DNA from: Lucifuga dentata
Lineage: Eukaryota; Chordata; Actinopteri; Ophidiiformes; Bythitidae
Assembly (NCBI GenBank): GCA_014773175.1
Contig: VXCM01000207.1
Span: 132,001-196,000, forward strand
DNA length: 64,000 bases
Direction: 5' to 3'
Shown here: piece after piece, positions 40,850 to 53,866 of the stretch
Layout of the letters: each line of letters starts with the position of its first letter
How positions within the stretch are numbered: the first letter of the stretch is position 1
Made by a program: the position numbers and the translations under genes
The notes under the pieces: model-generated
Databases searched by the model: none
What the model saw: only the letters and a program-made list of their open reading frames with translations
Told to the model about the DNA's origin: nothing

Positions 40850-43800
40850 TGTTTCAGCTCTAACCATAGTTAAGGTCAATGATGCTCCTCTCCTCCCCTT
40901 TCCTCCCCTCCCCACCTCTCCTCTTCCCACTCCTCTCTGTGTGTAGATGCGCAGAAGAAGAGGATTGTTTTCCAAGTCACTCTAAGTAATCACAACCCTG
41001 ATGCATGGAAGCTTCTACATATAGACAGAACTAGCCAGGGCAGCGAGAAAAGGCTAGATGAGGGCTAGCATGTAGCTTCTCCCAGCAAAACCCTTCAGGT
41101 GGACTCTATCTGATGGCATTATCACATACCAGAAGGAAGTTCTGCTCTGCCAAATTTGCCGTTGACACCTTTCCAGACTCAAGAAATGTCTGGGGAAGAC
41201 AACGGCAAGCTTGACAGATTTCATGCTTATCGCTCATTGTAATATTAACAGACATTTCGTCCCTGAAAGTTGGGTGATGCTGCTGAGTCGGCTGTTTTGG
41301 AAATAGCTTGCACGGCTTCCGAGGCTGGATGCAAACGCACCTGACACATTTCATCAACGCCCCCTTGTTCCTCCTCCCCAAATGTGTTTCAGTGTTTTCT
41401 GTTTCAGTCTCACCCAGCAAAGGTCACTGAGAATGGTTGGCTTGCATTTGGCCCATGAGCTCTCCTTAAGGTTTTGAAGTAAGTTCTACTCCTGTGCGTC
41501 TCATCGCTCATATGTTTGGGGCCACTTTGTCTTGCAGACAAAGTGGACGAGATGACGCACGCCCAAAAGGCAGCAGCAATCGATATGAAGATAGCCACAA
41601 TCAAACCGCGCCCATCTAGTCGCTGTTTGGTTACGGCTGCTGATATGAATGTAAGTAAACGGTAATTGAAGCTCATTTGACATGCAAAGTACAAACATTC
41701 ATATATTGAATTGGTTTGGTCCAGTGTTTAAAAGACCATACTGTGATTTTGCATTACTGACAACCAATTTCCAAAACATAAAACTGAGTTTTTAGTTTTC
41801 GTGTTATTTTGCCAAATCCCCTAATCACGTTCAGGTGATACTCCCACCTTAAAATTCAGTGTTTCACCTGCTAATGCATTCGTTTGAATGTAGAAAGTTT
41901 GGTCAGTTTTAATGTCCCAATAAAAGCTCTCTTCTCCTGGGACTGTATTGTGGATATGTAGATATGTATGTATATGGAGACATACATTTTCTTCCATGCA
42001 GCTCCATGATGGACCAGTTAAATTAAGTAACTTCAACAAAAAAATTAAAACAACGTTTGGTTTGCTGTAATGGATTACCTATCTTAAGCATTTTCCAGTC
42101 TTTACAAATTGATTTTAATAGTGTACTGGAATGAACTAAAATCGATGGCAGTCTGGAAGGTAGGAAAAACAAATCTAAAATTTACTGCTTCAGTTTGGAA
42201 CATGGTTGGCAGTAAAGTAATGTGCACTGCGGGTTGTATTTATTGGACTCAAACATGCAAAATCACCGGTACGCACCTTTAAAGCTCATTAGTTTTGTTT
42301 TCAATTTGTAAATGTCCAGCTGAAAAATGTGTTTAAATTGATCTGTTCCTTTTAAAATAAAAAAAAAAAAAAATCTTAAAATTGGTGAAAACTATGAAAC
42401 CATGAAAACAGCAAGCCTTATCCACATATCACGTAAATGAATTTGTTTTTGCAGCTTAATCGTAACGGCAGACGGGCTAACTGAAACTAATCGCCATTAG
42501 CATTGCTTTGCACAGCCAGCAAAGAGCTAATTGACAGTTTCTGTGTAAATCAATTCATTCTAACAACATGGCAACATTCTGCTTTTCAGTCCATGTATCA
42601 TGATCGTCAGGGAGTAGCAGTGGTGCCACCCACTGTGCCAGGGGCTTTCCTGGGGATACCTGAGAAAGGAACTCTGAAAAAACAGAAGTCCACAGGTATG
42701 ATATGTGTGTGTATATGTACATACTTGCAGGCATGTGTGCCAGCTAAAGTTCTGAGCTGCATGTCCAGTACCCTGTGCTGCTAACATCCCATAATGCTCT
42801 AATAATGCTCCGAGGGCTTGCTCTGTGCATGCTGACAATAGTAAAGCTAATTATAGATCAATTAGAGCGATCCAGTCAGCAAAGTGTGCTTTCAGGCGAT
42901 AATATTGGAGGTATTGGAGCATATGCTGAAACCTCATTCTTTATGCTAAAATGGAGGAATGTCATGCAGGCTAATGTTATTCACAGCCCATTTGATTCTC
43001 AGTGCCATGATTATAGCAAAATACATGTCTGATTATAGGAAAATATGTCTGATTATAGCAAAATGCATGTCTGATTATAGCAAAATATGTCTGCTTATAG
43101 CAAAATGCATGTTTGATTATAGCAAAATATGTCTGATTATAGCAAAATGCACATCAGATTATAGCAACATGTATGTCTTTTTTGGTGTTAATTGCAATTA
43201 AAATACAATAACCATGTTCTGGTTTAGTAACCAACTGGGAAAGTTCAATACAGTATCATCGTATCGGCATTTCCAGAGACTAAATAGTGTCACCCCTGAC
43301 CAAAATACAAGCTCCCAAACTCCATCAGTTTCTGAGTTGGGAAACTGTAATAGCACAAATATAATTTACTTGTATTTGCATTATGTAAATAAAGACATGT
43401 GCTCCAAACACAGCCTGCATAAATTAAGGTTTATAAAAGAGGTCATGCAGATACTTCAAGCCATTGCAAAGTGGATCTAGAATTGTGTTTTTCCTCCAAG
43501 TCTGCATATTGGTACACATGTGATGTTGAGCTTTAACTACCTGAACCACATACCATAAATGCTCTAATAAAAAACTGGTATTCAAATAATGGCCAATATC
43601 TATTTATAGCCAGGGGTGTGGTCAACAAGAACAAATAAAGGTTGGTCTCAAATAAAGACCGAGTTGGTGTACTGGACCAGGCAAATATTAGTGTATTTTG
43701 TAGTAACATACACGTGCCACTAGATGCCACTACATTTGAAGTACCATACCAAAGTACCAAAATCTCTTGTCAGCCAGAAGGCATGACCAGTCTCAGCCTG

Positions 43801-43971
43801 AAACAAAGCTGTAAACAAGGAGCCCGTCCCAGCAAGGAGCAATTGAACGCCCTGCTGTTGACACCAACCTGGAAAAGTGGATAGAATGGATTAAAATGAA
43901 CATTTATAAAAGCTGCCTAGAGGCATGTTCATGCTGTGAAATGCTTCTCACTTGTGGCGGTGTTTTTTTTN

Positions 43972-44003
<32 letters not shown>

Positions 44004-47000
44004 TTTTGTTTTGTTTTTTAATGCAGTTATGGGCACTTCCATCAGCGGTGGGACACACTGCAAGTTGGTTACGAGGATCTAGTTTCAGTTTTGCCTCACA
44101 CCACGCATCCCTAAATAGCCAATTGCAGCTTGTTTCTACGTGTAGGGACTGCTGACTTATTAACCAAATAATGAGTGCGTTTTCAGCATGTCACCGCACT
44201 CATTGACCCCAGAGGGTTTTAAAGGGAAAACTGGAGGAAACTAATTAACTATAACACAGCAGAGGGAAACTTTGGTGAGAACCATGGAGGTTACATAGAC
44301 ATGTAGCTTAAAATTAGAAATAATGGCCTGCCTCAAATAGAGGCCTGCCTCTAATGAAAGCCTGATTCTCTCTGCGGTTGAGGTAAATAAAGATCCCAGC
44401 CACTATTTGAGCATTTACAGTTCCAACCAAACACATAAACCAAATGGAAAGTGTGTTGATGCATGAGAAATTAGATCAACTTTGAGAAATGTTATGTTAT
44501 GTGAATCAAATGGATTCAATAAAACCCAATGCGAGGTAAAACAATGCCTTATTTCACTGTGTGTGGAAGATCAAATTAAGTTACGGTAACAAATATATCA
44601 CTGCCATTTTACTAGTCAATGTGAAAGCCTCACCTGAGTTCTACTGTTGGAATTCCTCATGCTAAGAAATATCAGCAATGAAACCACAGTGATCCAGCAC
44701 TGTTTATTGAAGCCTAATTGGCTTTAAATTCCTGCCTGGAGGACTGATAAGATGCAAATATCCACTTTGGTTGTTACTTGGAGTTAGCTTGAAATTTTTA
44801 TGATGAAATATTGAGCCAAAGGAACAGGCTTCTCCTGCCCAAAAGACTGGCAAGCTCTCGCAATCCTACAAGTGTTGCATATGTAGGAACTCTGCCTCTC
44901 GCTGATAAAACAGTGCAACCATTCAGAACTACATTTTTGAACTAATAAACTGATCAAATAAAAGAAACAGCAACAAATCAATTATCAATTTGGCTTTTCT
45001 TGGAGCAAGTGGCAAGGCCAAAAACATAATTAACATATTTTTAGTTAGAAATTCTTGATGCTGAGTTTCCTGTAACTTTAAAACCTTTCCAGTCAAAAGA
45101 GGAACATACAAAGGAAATGGAAAAAATAGACAAGTCTCCCCCAGGTCCTTACATAAATTATCTCTGTGCTTTGCTCTGCTCATTTCCATTAGGGACAGAG
45201 GACGAGAGGCAGGGATTCCTCACACCTCCTCTGCTCAAGTTCGCCCGCAGCCTCTCTATGCCTGACACCTCAGAGGACATTCCTCCGCCCCCCGCCATTT
45301 CACCCCCATCACCACCTGGCTATAACTCAGGAGGTGGCCCTGCATCCAAAAACTATGGCACCACTCGACCTAGCTTCACCCAGAACTCACCTTTAAATGC
45401 AGTGACGACCATTAGCCGAACAACTGATGTTGGTACGTTGAGGCGCGGCTATTTCCGCCAAAGTTCAGAGCAGTTTGACAGCACACGTACTCGAGGGCGT
45501 GCACCGGTGCCCGAGAACCCTTACTCCGAGGTGGGCAATAAGACACTGTATGTGCCAGCTAAACCAGCTCGAAGAAAGGGTATGCTAGTAAAGCAGTCCA
45601 ATGTTGAGGACAGTCCTGAGAAAACATGTCACATGCCAGCAAGCCCCTCAGGCGCAGTTTCCATGCCTACCACACCCGTAGAGCGAACATGCTCCTCCAT
45701 CCCCATCCCCACCATCATAGTCAAGGAGCCATCCACCAGCAGCAGTGGCAAGAGCAGCCAGGGTAGCAGCATGGAGATCGAGCCCACTACCCCTGAACAC
45801 CCACCTCTCACGCCCACTGTTGGGGGAAGTGGGGGCTTGCGTCCTGAAGACCCTATGGCTCTAAGTAACCCCTTTGCAGCAGCTATTGCTGGGGCAGTAC
45901 GGGACAGAGAAAAGAGGCTAGAGGCAAAAAAGCACTCAATTGCCTTCCAGTCAATAGACATTGGGGACGATGATATTAGTAGTCCCACACCGACCCCTCG
46001 CCTACGCCAGTCTAAGTCTATTGATGAGGGTATGTTCAGTGATGAGAGGCTTCNGACCCCTCGCCTACGCCAGTCTAAGTCTATTGATGAGGGTATGTTC
46101 AGTGATGAGAGGCTTCGAAGGATATTGGCTCCCCCTCCCGCATCGCAGCTTGGGCCCCCTGTTGGGGGTGGCAGTGGCAACATGACAGATTTCAACACTC
46201 CTGAGCCCACAGTGGTTCGGGAGCCTCTAAACACCAGAACAGGTCAGTGTCCCAACCTGGACAGTCCAGTTAGTCTCCCAGCTACTCCCCCTAAGAGCCA
46301 CTACAGGACCAATGGGACTTACCTCCATCCAGTCACAGGCAAGCCCTTGGACCCTAATTCACCACTTGCTCTGGCCCTGGCAGCCCGCGACCGAGCCATG
46401 AAGGAGCAGCAGAACCATCCTCAGAATCAGCCACCAAATCCTCCTCAGGTTCAGCCAACATCCAAGCATGAAGCCCAGCCCCTCTCTGCTCAGCCAAGCC
46501 ACAAGCCAGACCTCAACNAACATCCAAGCATGAAGCCCAGCCCCTCTCTGCTCAGCCAAGCCACAAGCCAGACCTCAACCAACCGCTGTTCATCGACACC
46601 AAACTACGCTCCGGGATCGAGACGAGTTTTGCAGCAATCTCCACAGCAACTATGGGGCGGCCTGGTCGGGGTGGCCTGCGGAGGCAAATGACAGAGCATA
46701 AGTATGAGTCGGATGGGGCACGGGAGGAGCGGCAGAAGCAGGCGGTGGAGGAGAGGAAGAGTGCACCCATGGACACGGCAGATGCATCACAACCTAAGTC
46801 GGCCGGGCTGCTGATGGTCCACACCAGCACAGAAGCAAACAAAGTCAATCTGAACACCACAGACATGGAGGGACAGGACAGCAACAGGCCCGCTGAGCTG
46901 AAGGACCCCAATCATCCTGATCCTGTCAGTGCCTCGATCTCTTCCTCCAATTCCCAGCCTCCCTCGACTCGCGGGAGGAGCATACCTTTAGGTGAGTCAA

Positions 47001-49669
47001 TGGACGAACCAGTAAAGCTGCCCTTCCACATCCCCCCTCCCCCTTTGGCCTCAGTTGACATTGATGAGGACTTTGACTTCTCAGAGCCTCTCCCCCCACC
47101 TTTGGAGTTTGCCAACAGTATTGACATTCCTGATGATCAGGCGAGTGCCATTGCGGAGATGATCCAGCAGCAAAGACGGAATGGAGGGCTCCCTCTACCC
47201 CCCTATCACACCCACGCCCCACCACCTGTCACTGACCAACACAAACGGGTGGCAAATAGCATGCCCCTCACCTACCATCCCCCTGACCCGGAGTCTGGAG
47301 TGGGTGACTCGGGCATCGAAGAGGTAGACAGCCGTAGTAGTGGGGACCCTCAGCACATGGAGACCACCAGCACCGTTTCCAGCATCTCCACCTTATCATC
47401 AGAAGGGGGCTTCTGTGATAGCGCCCTGGAGAGCCTCTATGCCACCGCAGACGGGCATGCCTTCCTGGTGGATCGACCACCCGTCCCACCCAAACCCAAA
47501 GGCAAGTCTGTCATCAACAGGACATCACTTTATCATGATGCCCTCATCGAAGAACCCCCGGAGTCCTATGGGTCACCGCCCCAGGCCCCTNCCCCCTCCC
47601 CCCTCATCCTCTGAACCTCCAAGAACTCCTACTCAGAGGACATCCAAGCTGTGGGGCGATCAGGCCCCAGAGCTGCGCAGCCCCCCATCCACGCCAGACA
47701 CCAAGAACACGGTTATCACCGAACTGAGCTCCATTCTGCAGCACATGAACCGCGACAGGCCAACCAAGCCGGGAGACAGCCTTGACTCCCCCACGGGGAC
47801 CAGGGGGGCCTTTGGAACAAGGTAATTGATAAATTAATCTATAAAACAGGGCCTGTCTCTTTATGCATATAACATGTATGCACTATGTTTTCTATGTATT
47901 TACCCACAATACATTTATACTTATTTTTCCATTGTATATGACTCTCCTCACCATTGGTTTTATGTTTTTACCATTTATTTTAATGGCTAGTTTTGTAAAA
48001 TTTCTTCTATTTACATTATACTCTAACCGTCCACAAACCTTGTTTGATTTGCATGTAGCGTTGTATGTTGTTGTGTTTCATCATGGATACTATTAGTTGC
48101 TGCATTCTAAGTTCAGTACTATGTCATCATTGAGAATGTGTAGTTGCACTCTGTGGCCTAAAGGACCATACTGGCAATTTTGCATGTTTGAGCTTAATAT
48201 ACTGTACATATATATATATATACATGTTACATTACTGACAATTTCCAAAACTTAAAATCGTATTTTAGTTTTCCTGTTATTTTTTTTTTTCAAATCCCCT
48301 TATCTTTCAAAATCAGATCTTAAAATTTGATATTTCACCATCTAACACTTATGCACGATTGCAGAAGGGACACTCATTTTAATTTCTCGGTAAAAGCCGT
48401 CTTCTCCTGGGACCATATTCCCTGGCAGAGACATACATTGGATTGGTTAAATAAAGTTAGTGGTTTCAGTTCATTCCAATACAGTATGAAAATGAACTTG
48501 TAGAGACTTGAAATGTGGTTGAGATAGGTGATCCATCACAGCAAACAGGATGTCTAATACATTTTTTTGTTGAAGTAAGTTTATGTAATGGTCCAACACG
48601 TAGCTGCATGGAAGAAAACGTACGTCTCCGCCAGGGAATGTAGTCCCAGGAGAAGACGGTTTTTACAGAGAAATTTCAAACGACCATCCCCTCTGCAAAT
48701 CAGACATACATTTTAGCAGGTGAAACATTAAATTTTAAGGATGGGTGTATCACCTGATAATTTGATGTTGAAAGACTAGGGGATTTGGCAAAACAACAAA
48801 ATAAAACTGGAATATAGATTTATGTTTTGGAAAATGGTTGTCAGTAATGTAACGTGTATGCAGGTACTATTTATTGAGGTTAAATATGCAAAATCATCAG
48901 TATAAACTTTTAAGTAGCAAAAAGAAAAAACTTTGAGGCTTCACTAGTTTGGATTGTATTAACCATTTAGATGGACAGGTTGGATTAGTTCTCCATGAGT
49001 GTGAAAGACGAAATGATAAAACAATCCTTGGCTGATTGTGGGTCACTCTTACCAGTTTTGATTTTGTGTACAGCACTGGCCAAAAGTATTGCACCCCCTG
49101 TATTTTTGTGTAAACTTTACCAAAGTACCACTCCAAACACCCAAAAAAAATCATTTATTGGTGTTTTACAAGTAGTTGAGTATTCATTCAGAATATTCAA
49201 CTATTCTTTAGACTTAAATTTGGAGTTCAGAGTAGGTAATATGACGACAGTATTTCGACAAGTCAGTGAAAACACATGAAAACCATTTGACCTCTGACCC
49301 TACCTCAAAGAAGATGTTTTAACTTCCTGTTTAATCTCTGCTAATAATATTGGTATTCTACTTCAGATCTTAAATATGTCAAAAGTGTCTTCCGACTTAA
49401 CACTATTAACAACTATTGGCTTTTTTTTTCAGTTGTACTTACTCTAATACACTAAAAAATAATAAATTTTGTTGTGTTTAGAGTGGTATTTTAACTCAGA
49501 AAGAAAACTTTACACATAAGATGTACGGATGCTAGTTTCTGGTCTCTTTTTCTAGATTCTGTGTTGGATGATTGTGGCTTTTGTGTGGATTGATCAATTG
49601 ACACTGGGAGAACAGACGAAGTTTAGCATGTCTTTCAGCTTGGATTCAGAGATTCTGCATCGTTCTGGG

Positions 49670-49705
<36 letters not shown>

Positions 49706-52700
49706 ACGCTGCAGAGGTTTGGATGTGAGGTATGTAATATATATATATAATATATAAAATATAAATTTTCACAAAAATCACCTATATTTAGTGTAAATAT
49801 ATTTACTGCAACAACTTCACCTCCAAAAAAATGTAAGACCGCAAAAACTAAGACCTGTTTCTTCTGGTGGTTAAATTTCAGCGGTACGAAATCTTCCTTA
49901 AGCCTCATCTGCTGTGTCACACCCCTGTGCACCGTGACTCTTTGTAGTGTCTGGAGTTATCTTTTTTATATTAGTGCCAATCTCTTAAAATGTGGAGCTT
50001 TAAAACAGAGAATTTATGATTCCTTTGTCAATTTATGTCAATTTCACGTTGAGTTTAAATATGAAGCAGCTCATAAACACGCCAATCTTCATTAGCTTTT
50101 ACCTGACACACCTTAAATCAAAGTTTCAGTAATTGGACAATGATGCACGTAAGGGAAGCTCTTATTTTGTGTGATGCTGTGTAGGTAGAATGACTTTTTT
50201 AATTAACTCTGTCCAATGAATTTCCATATTGTGAAGTAAATCAGAATTGTATGTATTTGTTGATATGCAGGATTAAGTGATGCACGTTTAGTGTAGCAAT
50301 ATTTAAATCCCGCTTACCATTGTTTCAGACAGTTTCAGTCATGCAGGAGTCATATTTGCAGTAAGTGGAACAGCGTTTTGATGGACCTCACACCTGAAGC
50401 AGCTCATCTCATGCTTTTTTTAAACTCCTATCTCCTCTGTATGAGAAGGAAATAAAAAGCATGATCAATAATTCAGCGGACACATGCATTTTGTATGAGC
50501 GGTCCCATTGCTCATCAGAGAAGTGTAGGGAGCAGAAAGAGTAGATCCCTCTGCGCAGTTCTGCTTTTTTAGTCTGATAAACGCCACGAGATCAGCGCGG
50601 CAGTGTCCATTTTAATTATGCTGATGATGCTCAACAGCTGCTTGGGTCTGGCCGCTACTTCATGCTTCCTGTCACATGCTGCCATATTTTCCTCATATTC
50701 CAGCTCAAAGTCACACCTGTTGACCTTTACACCTTGTACTTATTTCATTTTCAGCTCACGCCTCTCCATCTTCATCTCCATTTTCTCCAGTCTTCACCTC
50801 TCCTTCTCTTCATGCACTGTGTGTCTTCCATCTTCCATCACAGGTAGGTTTCATCAGCTCTTATCATGCACACCAACATTTCCGCTTTATGTCTTTATTT
50901 TTAGCTTGTTATCGCAGGGTTAGAGTTAAAGGACCATACCGGCGATCATGCATGTTTGAGCCCGATATATACAATCCGCATACAAGTTATGTTACTGACA
51001 AAAAATTCCAAAACATAAAGCCGTATTTTAGTTTTCTTGTTACTTTTTCAAATCTCCTAATCTTTCAAAATCAAATGTTCAGGTGATACATCCACCTTAA
51101 AATTCAATGTTTCGCCTTCTAACANAATCTTTCAAAATCAAATGTTCAGGTGATACATCCACCTTAAAATTCAATGTTTCGCCTTCTAACACTTATGCAT
51201 GATTGCAGAAGGCATGCTCAATTTAATTTCTTTGTAAAAGCCATTTTCTCCAGGGACTATATTTCCTGGCAAAGACGTTCATCAGCTTCTGTGCAGCTCC
51301 ATGTTGGATCAGTTAAATAAAGTTACTTTGGCAAAAAAAACCCCGAGTAGACATGCTGTTCACTATGATAGATTATGTACTCAAGTGTGTTTCAAGTCTC
51401 TACAAGTTGATTTTAATAGCGTACTGGAATGAACTGAAACCAACGGCAGTCTGGAAGGTAGGAAAGAAATTTGAAAATGTACCCCAAAATAGTATATTTT
51501 GGGAAATGGTTGTCAGTAGCAGATTGTATATATTGGGCTCAAACATGCACGATTGCCAGTTTGATCCTTTCAGATATGTGTGTTGGCAGAGAATTAGTTG
51601 GAAATAAATGAGAAATTGAACAATACACATTGTAATTAATTAGTATAATTAATGACTTCATTATATTTAATATCAAGGTGATTATGATGGGATTTTAGGA
51701 AGCTTGACTGTGTCTCTTGTTCTTACTTATTTTGCCTGTGAAGTGGAAAGTAATTAGTTTTTCTCTGCTGTTATTAGGTTTTCACCACCAAATGCATTAA
51801 AGTGGCAGAATCTCAAATTAAAGTGTTTATTCCCCTAAAGCGATGAATCCACAGTGACTAAACTCAGTGAAATGAGTAATGAGTTTTAGAAGGCAGCCAT
51901 TTCTATGCACGTACTATATGCTGTGTTTAGGTCACGTCAGCTTTATCACAATTGTGAGCTGCCCCCTGGAAGCTAAATCTTCAGTTTCCTAGTGAAAATC
52001 TCAAGTGGGATATGTTGGAATTATAAAGAATATAAAAAAACAAGACAGACGTGAAATAATGTCCTCCAGATCACCAAGCGACTGAGCGATAATTTAATGT
52101 TATCACTTATCATTTCTTGTGATTCTATTACTTCAAGACAAGAAATAATAGTTTGATTTATGGAGAATTTTTTCCCCCTCCTAACCAGAGATAAACTCAA
52201 GCTCAGAATAAAATGCCAAGCTATAAATAAGCTCATTATGTTTTAATCTATTGAAAGCTTCTAGTACCAAGTCAGAAATCTGTCAGAAAACAAGTCAGAA
52301 AACAACTTAATAAGATTTTGTGAAATCAGCATAAAAATGTAAACACAGCAAAACAATATCTACCCAGGGAAAAAAAAATAATGTGATTAAACTTTAGAAA
52401 CTCAAACAAATAGTATTTAATTAAGCTTTTAAATTTTTTTTTTAACTTTTTTTTTTTGCTTCTAAAAATGAATCACATGACAATTTCATGTGTAAAAGAA
52501 TTTTTTATTCTCATTTTCTTGATTCTAGTCCAGTGACTTTATTGTTAATTTGCATCGGAAACATCGGAAATACCCCCGCCTCTCGCCCAATTACCACTGG
52601 GATAGGCTCCAGCCCCCCCCCATGACCCTTAACAGGACAAGCGGGTATAGAAAGTGGAANTTTTTTTTTTTTTTTTTTAAAGGCCATTTTGGAGCCATTA

Positions 52701-53798
52701 ACAGATAAAATGATTTGTGAAGAAATCTAAGATGGTCTGATCCTTGAAATAAGCAGGGATGCAATGACTTGCGCATCCCCAGTGGCTGGGTTCATCCCCA
52801 TTCAATAATTATATATAATAATTGACTAAAATAGGTTAAGACTATCTGATCTAAAAAAAAAAAAAATGTTTAATAATATAGTGCATATTATTAAACAAGA
52901 ATTTAATAAGAATATTGTGCCTAATAACATTTCTTTAATTAAAAAATCAGATCTTGACTTGAGATTGACAGACATTGAATTTCCATTTTTGCAGTGTTGA
53001 TACTATTTTTATGTATGTGTGTGTGTGTGTGTAGTTTGAAGCTTTCATACTGTTTCTATGTGTGTGTAGTTTGATGGTGAGATGAGCTAAACTCTTTTCT
53101 GTGGGATCAGATGAGCGTTTGTCATTCTGCTGCTTGACGTGACTCCAGCATCAGTCCTACAACAACGCTGAAGATCCTGTTTCTAATCTGGCTATTTCTC
53201 TTAATCTGGTCTCTTAGATTGTCGGTCTGAATCACGTTTTCTTGTATTTTATGTCGGGTATACCGCTGATGGTCTCAGCTGACCTGTCTCCACACGCGGA
53301 CGGGTTTCACTACTCGGCTACGTCGTTTTGTGGAGAGGGTGGAGGATAAAGGTGGAGGCGGGCCGGCAGACATGGAGAGCCTCGTAGAGTTTTAACAGAA
53401 GAAGAATTCTGCTGAGGGTTTAGGTGGTCCTGCTTCTGTGACCATCAAACAGATGGCAGCAGAGAGACGGAGAGGATGGCCTAGATTCACATATGCTCTT
53501 CCTCTCTTTCCCCCCCCCCTCTATCCCTCACTCTCTTGCTCTCTTTCTTTTTCCCTTTCTTCCTCAGTATGTTAAAAATCAGCTTGAATATCAGTGGTAA
53601 CTTTAGATTTTCTCCTTTAGACATTTGTGGTATTTTTTCCTATTCTTTTTTTTTTTTTATATCCCTGTCTCTTAGCCTCCCAGATTAAATGTGCGTTGGT
53701 TGTGCCTGTGGACGAAAGGGTTGCTTAGCAACCAGCTGATGAGAGCAGCCTTGAGGTCTGCAGGAGTGATGTCAGTCTGAATCGGGGGAGGTATGTGN

Positions 53799-53866
<68 letters not shown>

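Larger units (their letters stand above)
42696..45192 (+). other. shank2: shank2 intron 7 (2497 bp)
   Basis: Starts GTATGA, ends ATTAG. Contains a 20/22-bp minisatellite and a T-run with N at 43971. A possible 15-nt microexon at 42896 is discussed as a finding. Mammalian SHANK2 has a short insert with RIFLSG here that I did not find. Confidence 0.85.

Noticed and set aside
43008..43172. Regular repeats considered as a CRISPR array
   Set aside because: Units are head-to-tail without unique spacers, in a vertebrate intron; it is a minisatellite.
46055..46116. Apparent internal protein repeat of SKSIDEGMFSDERL
   Set aside because: Exact DNA duplication around an N; an assembly artefact, not a protein repeat.
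45629..46234. 201-codon antisense frame
   Set aside because: Shadow of the giant shank2 exon on the opposite strand.
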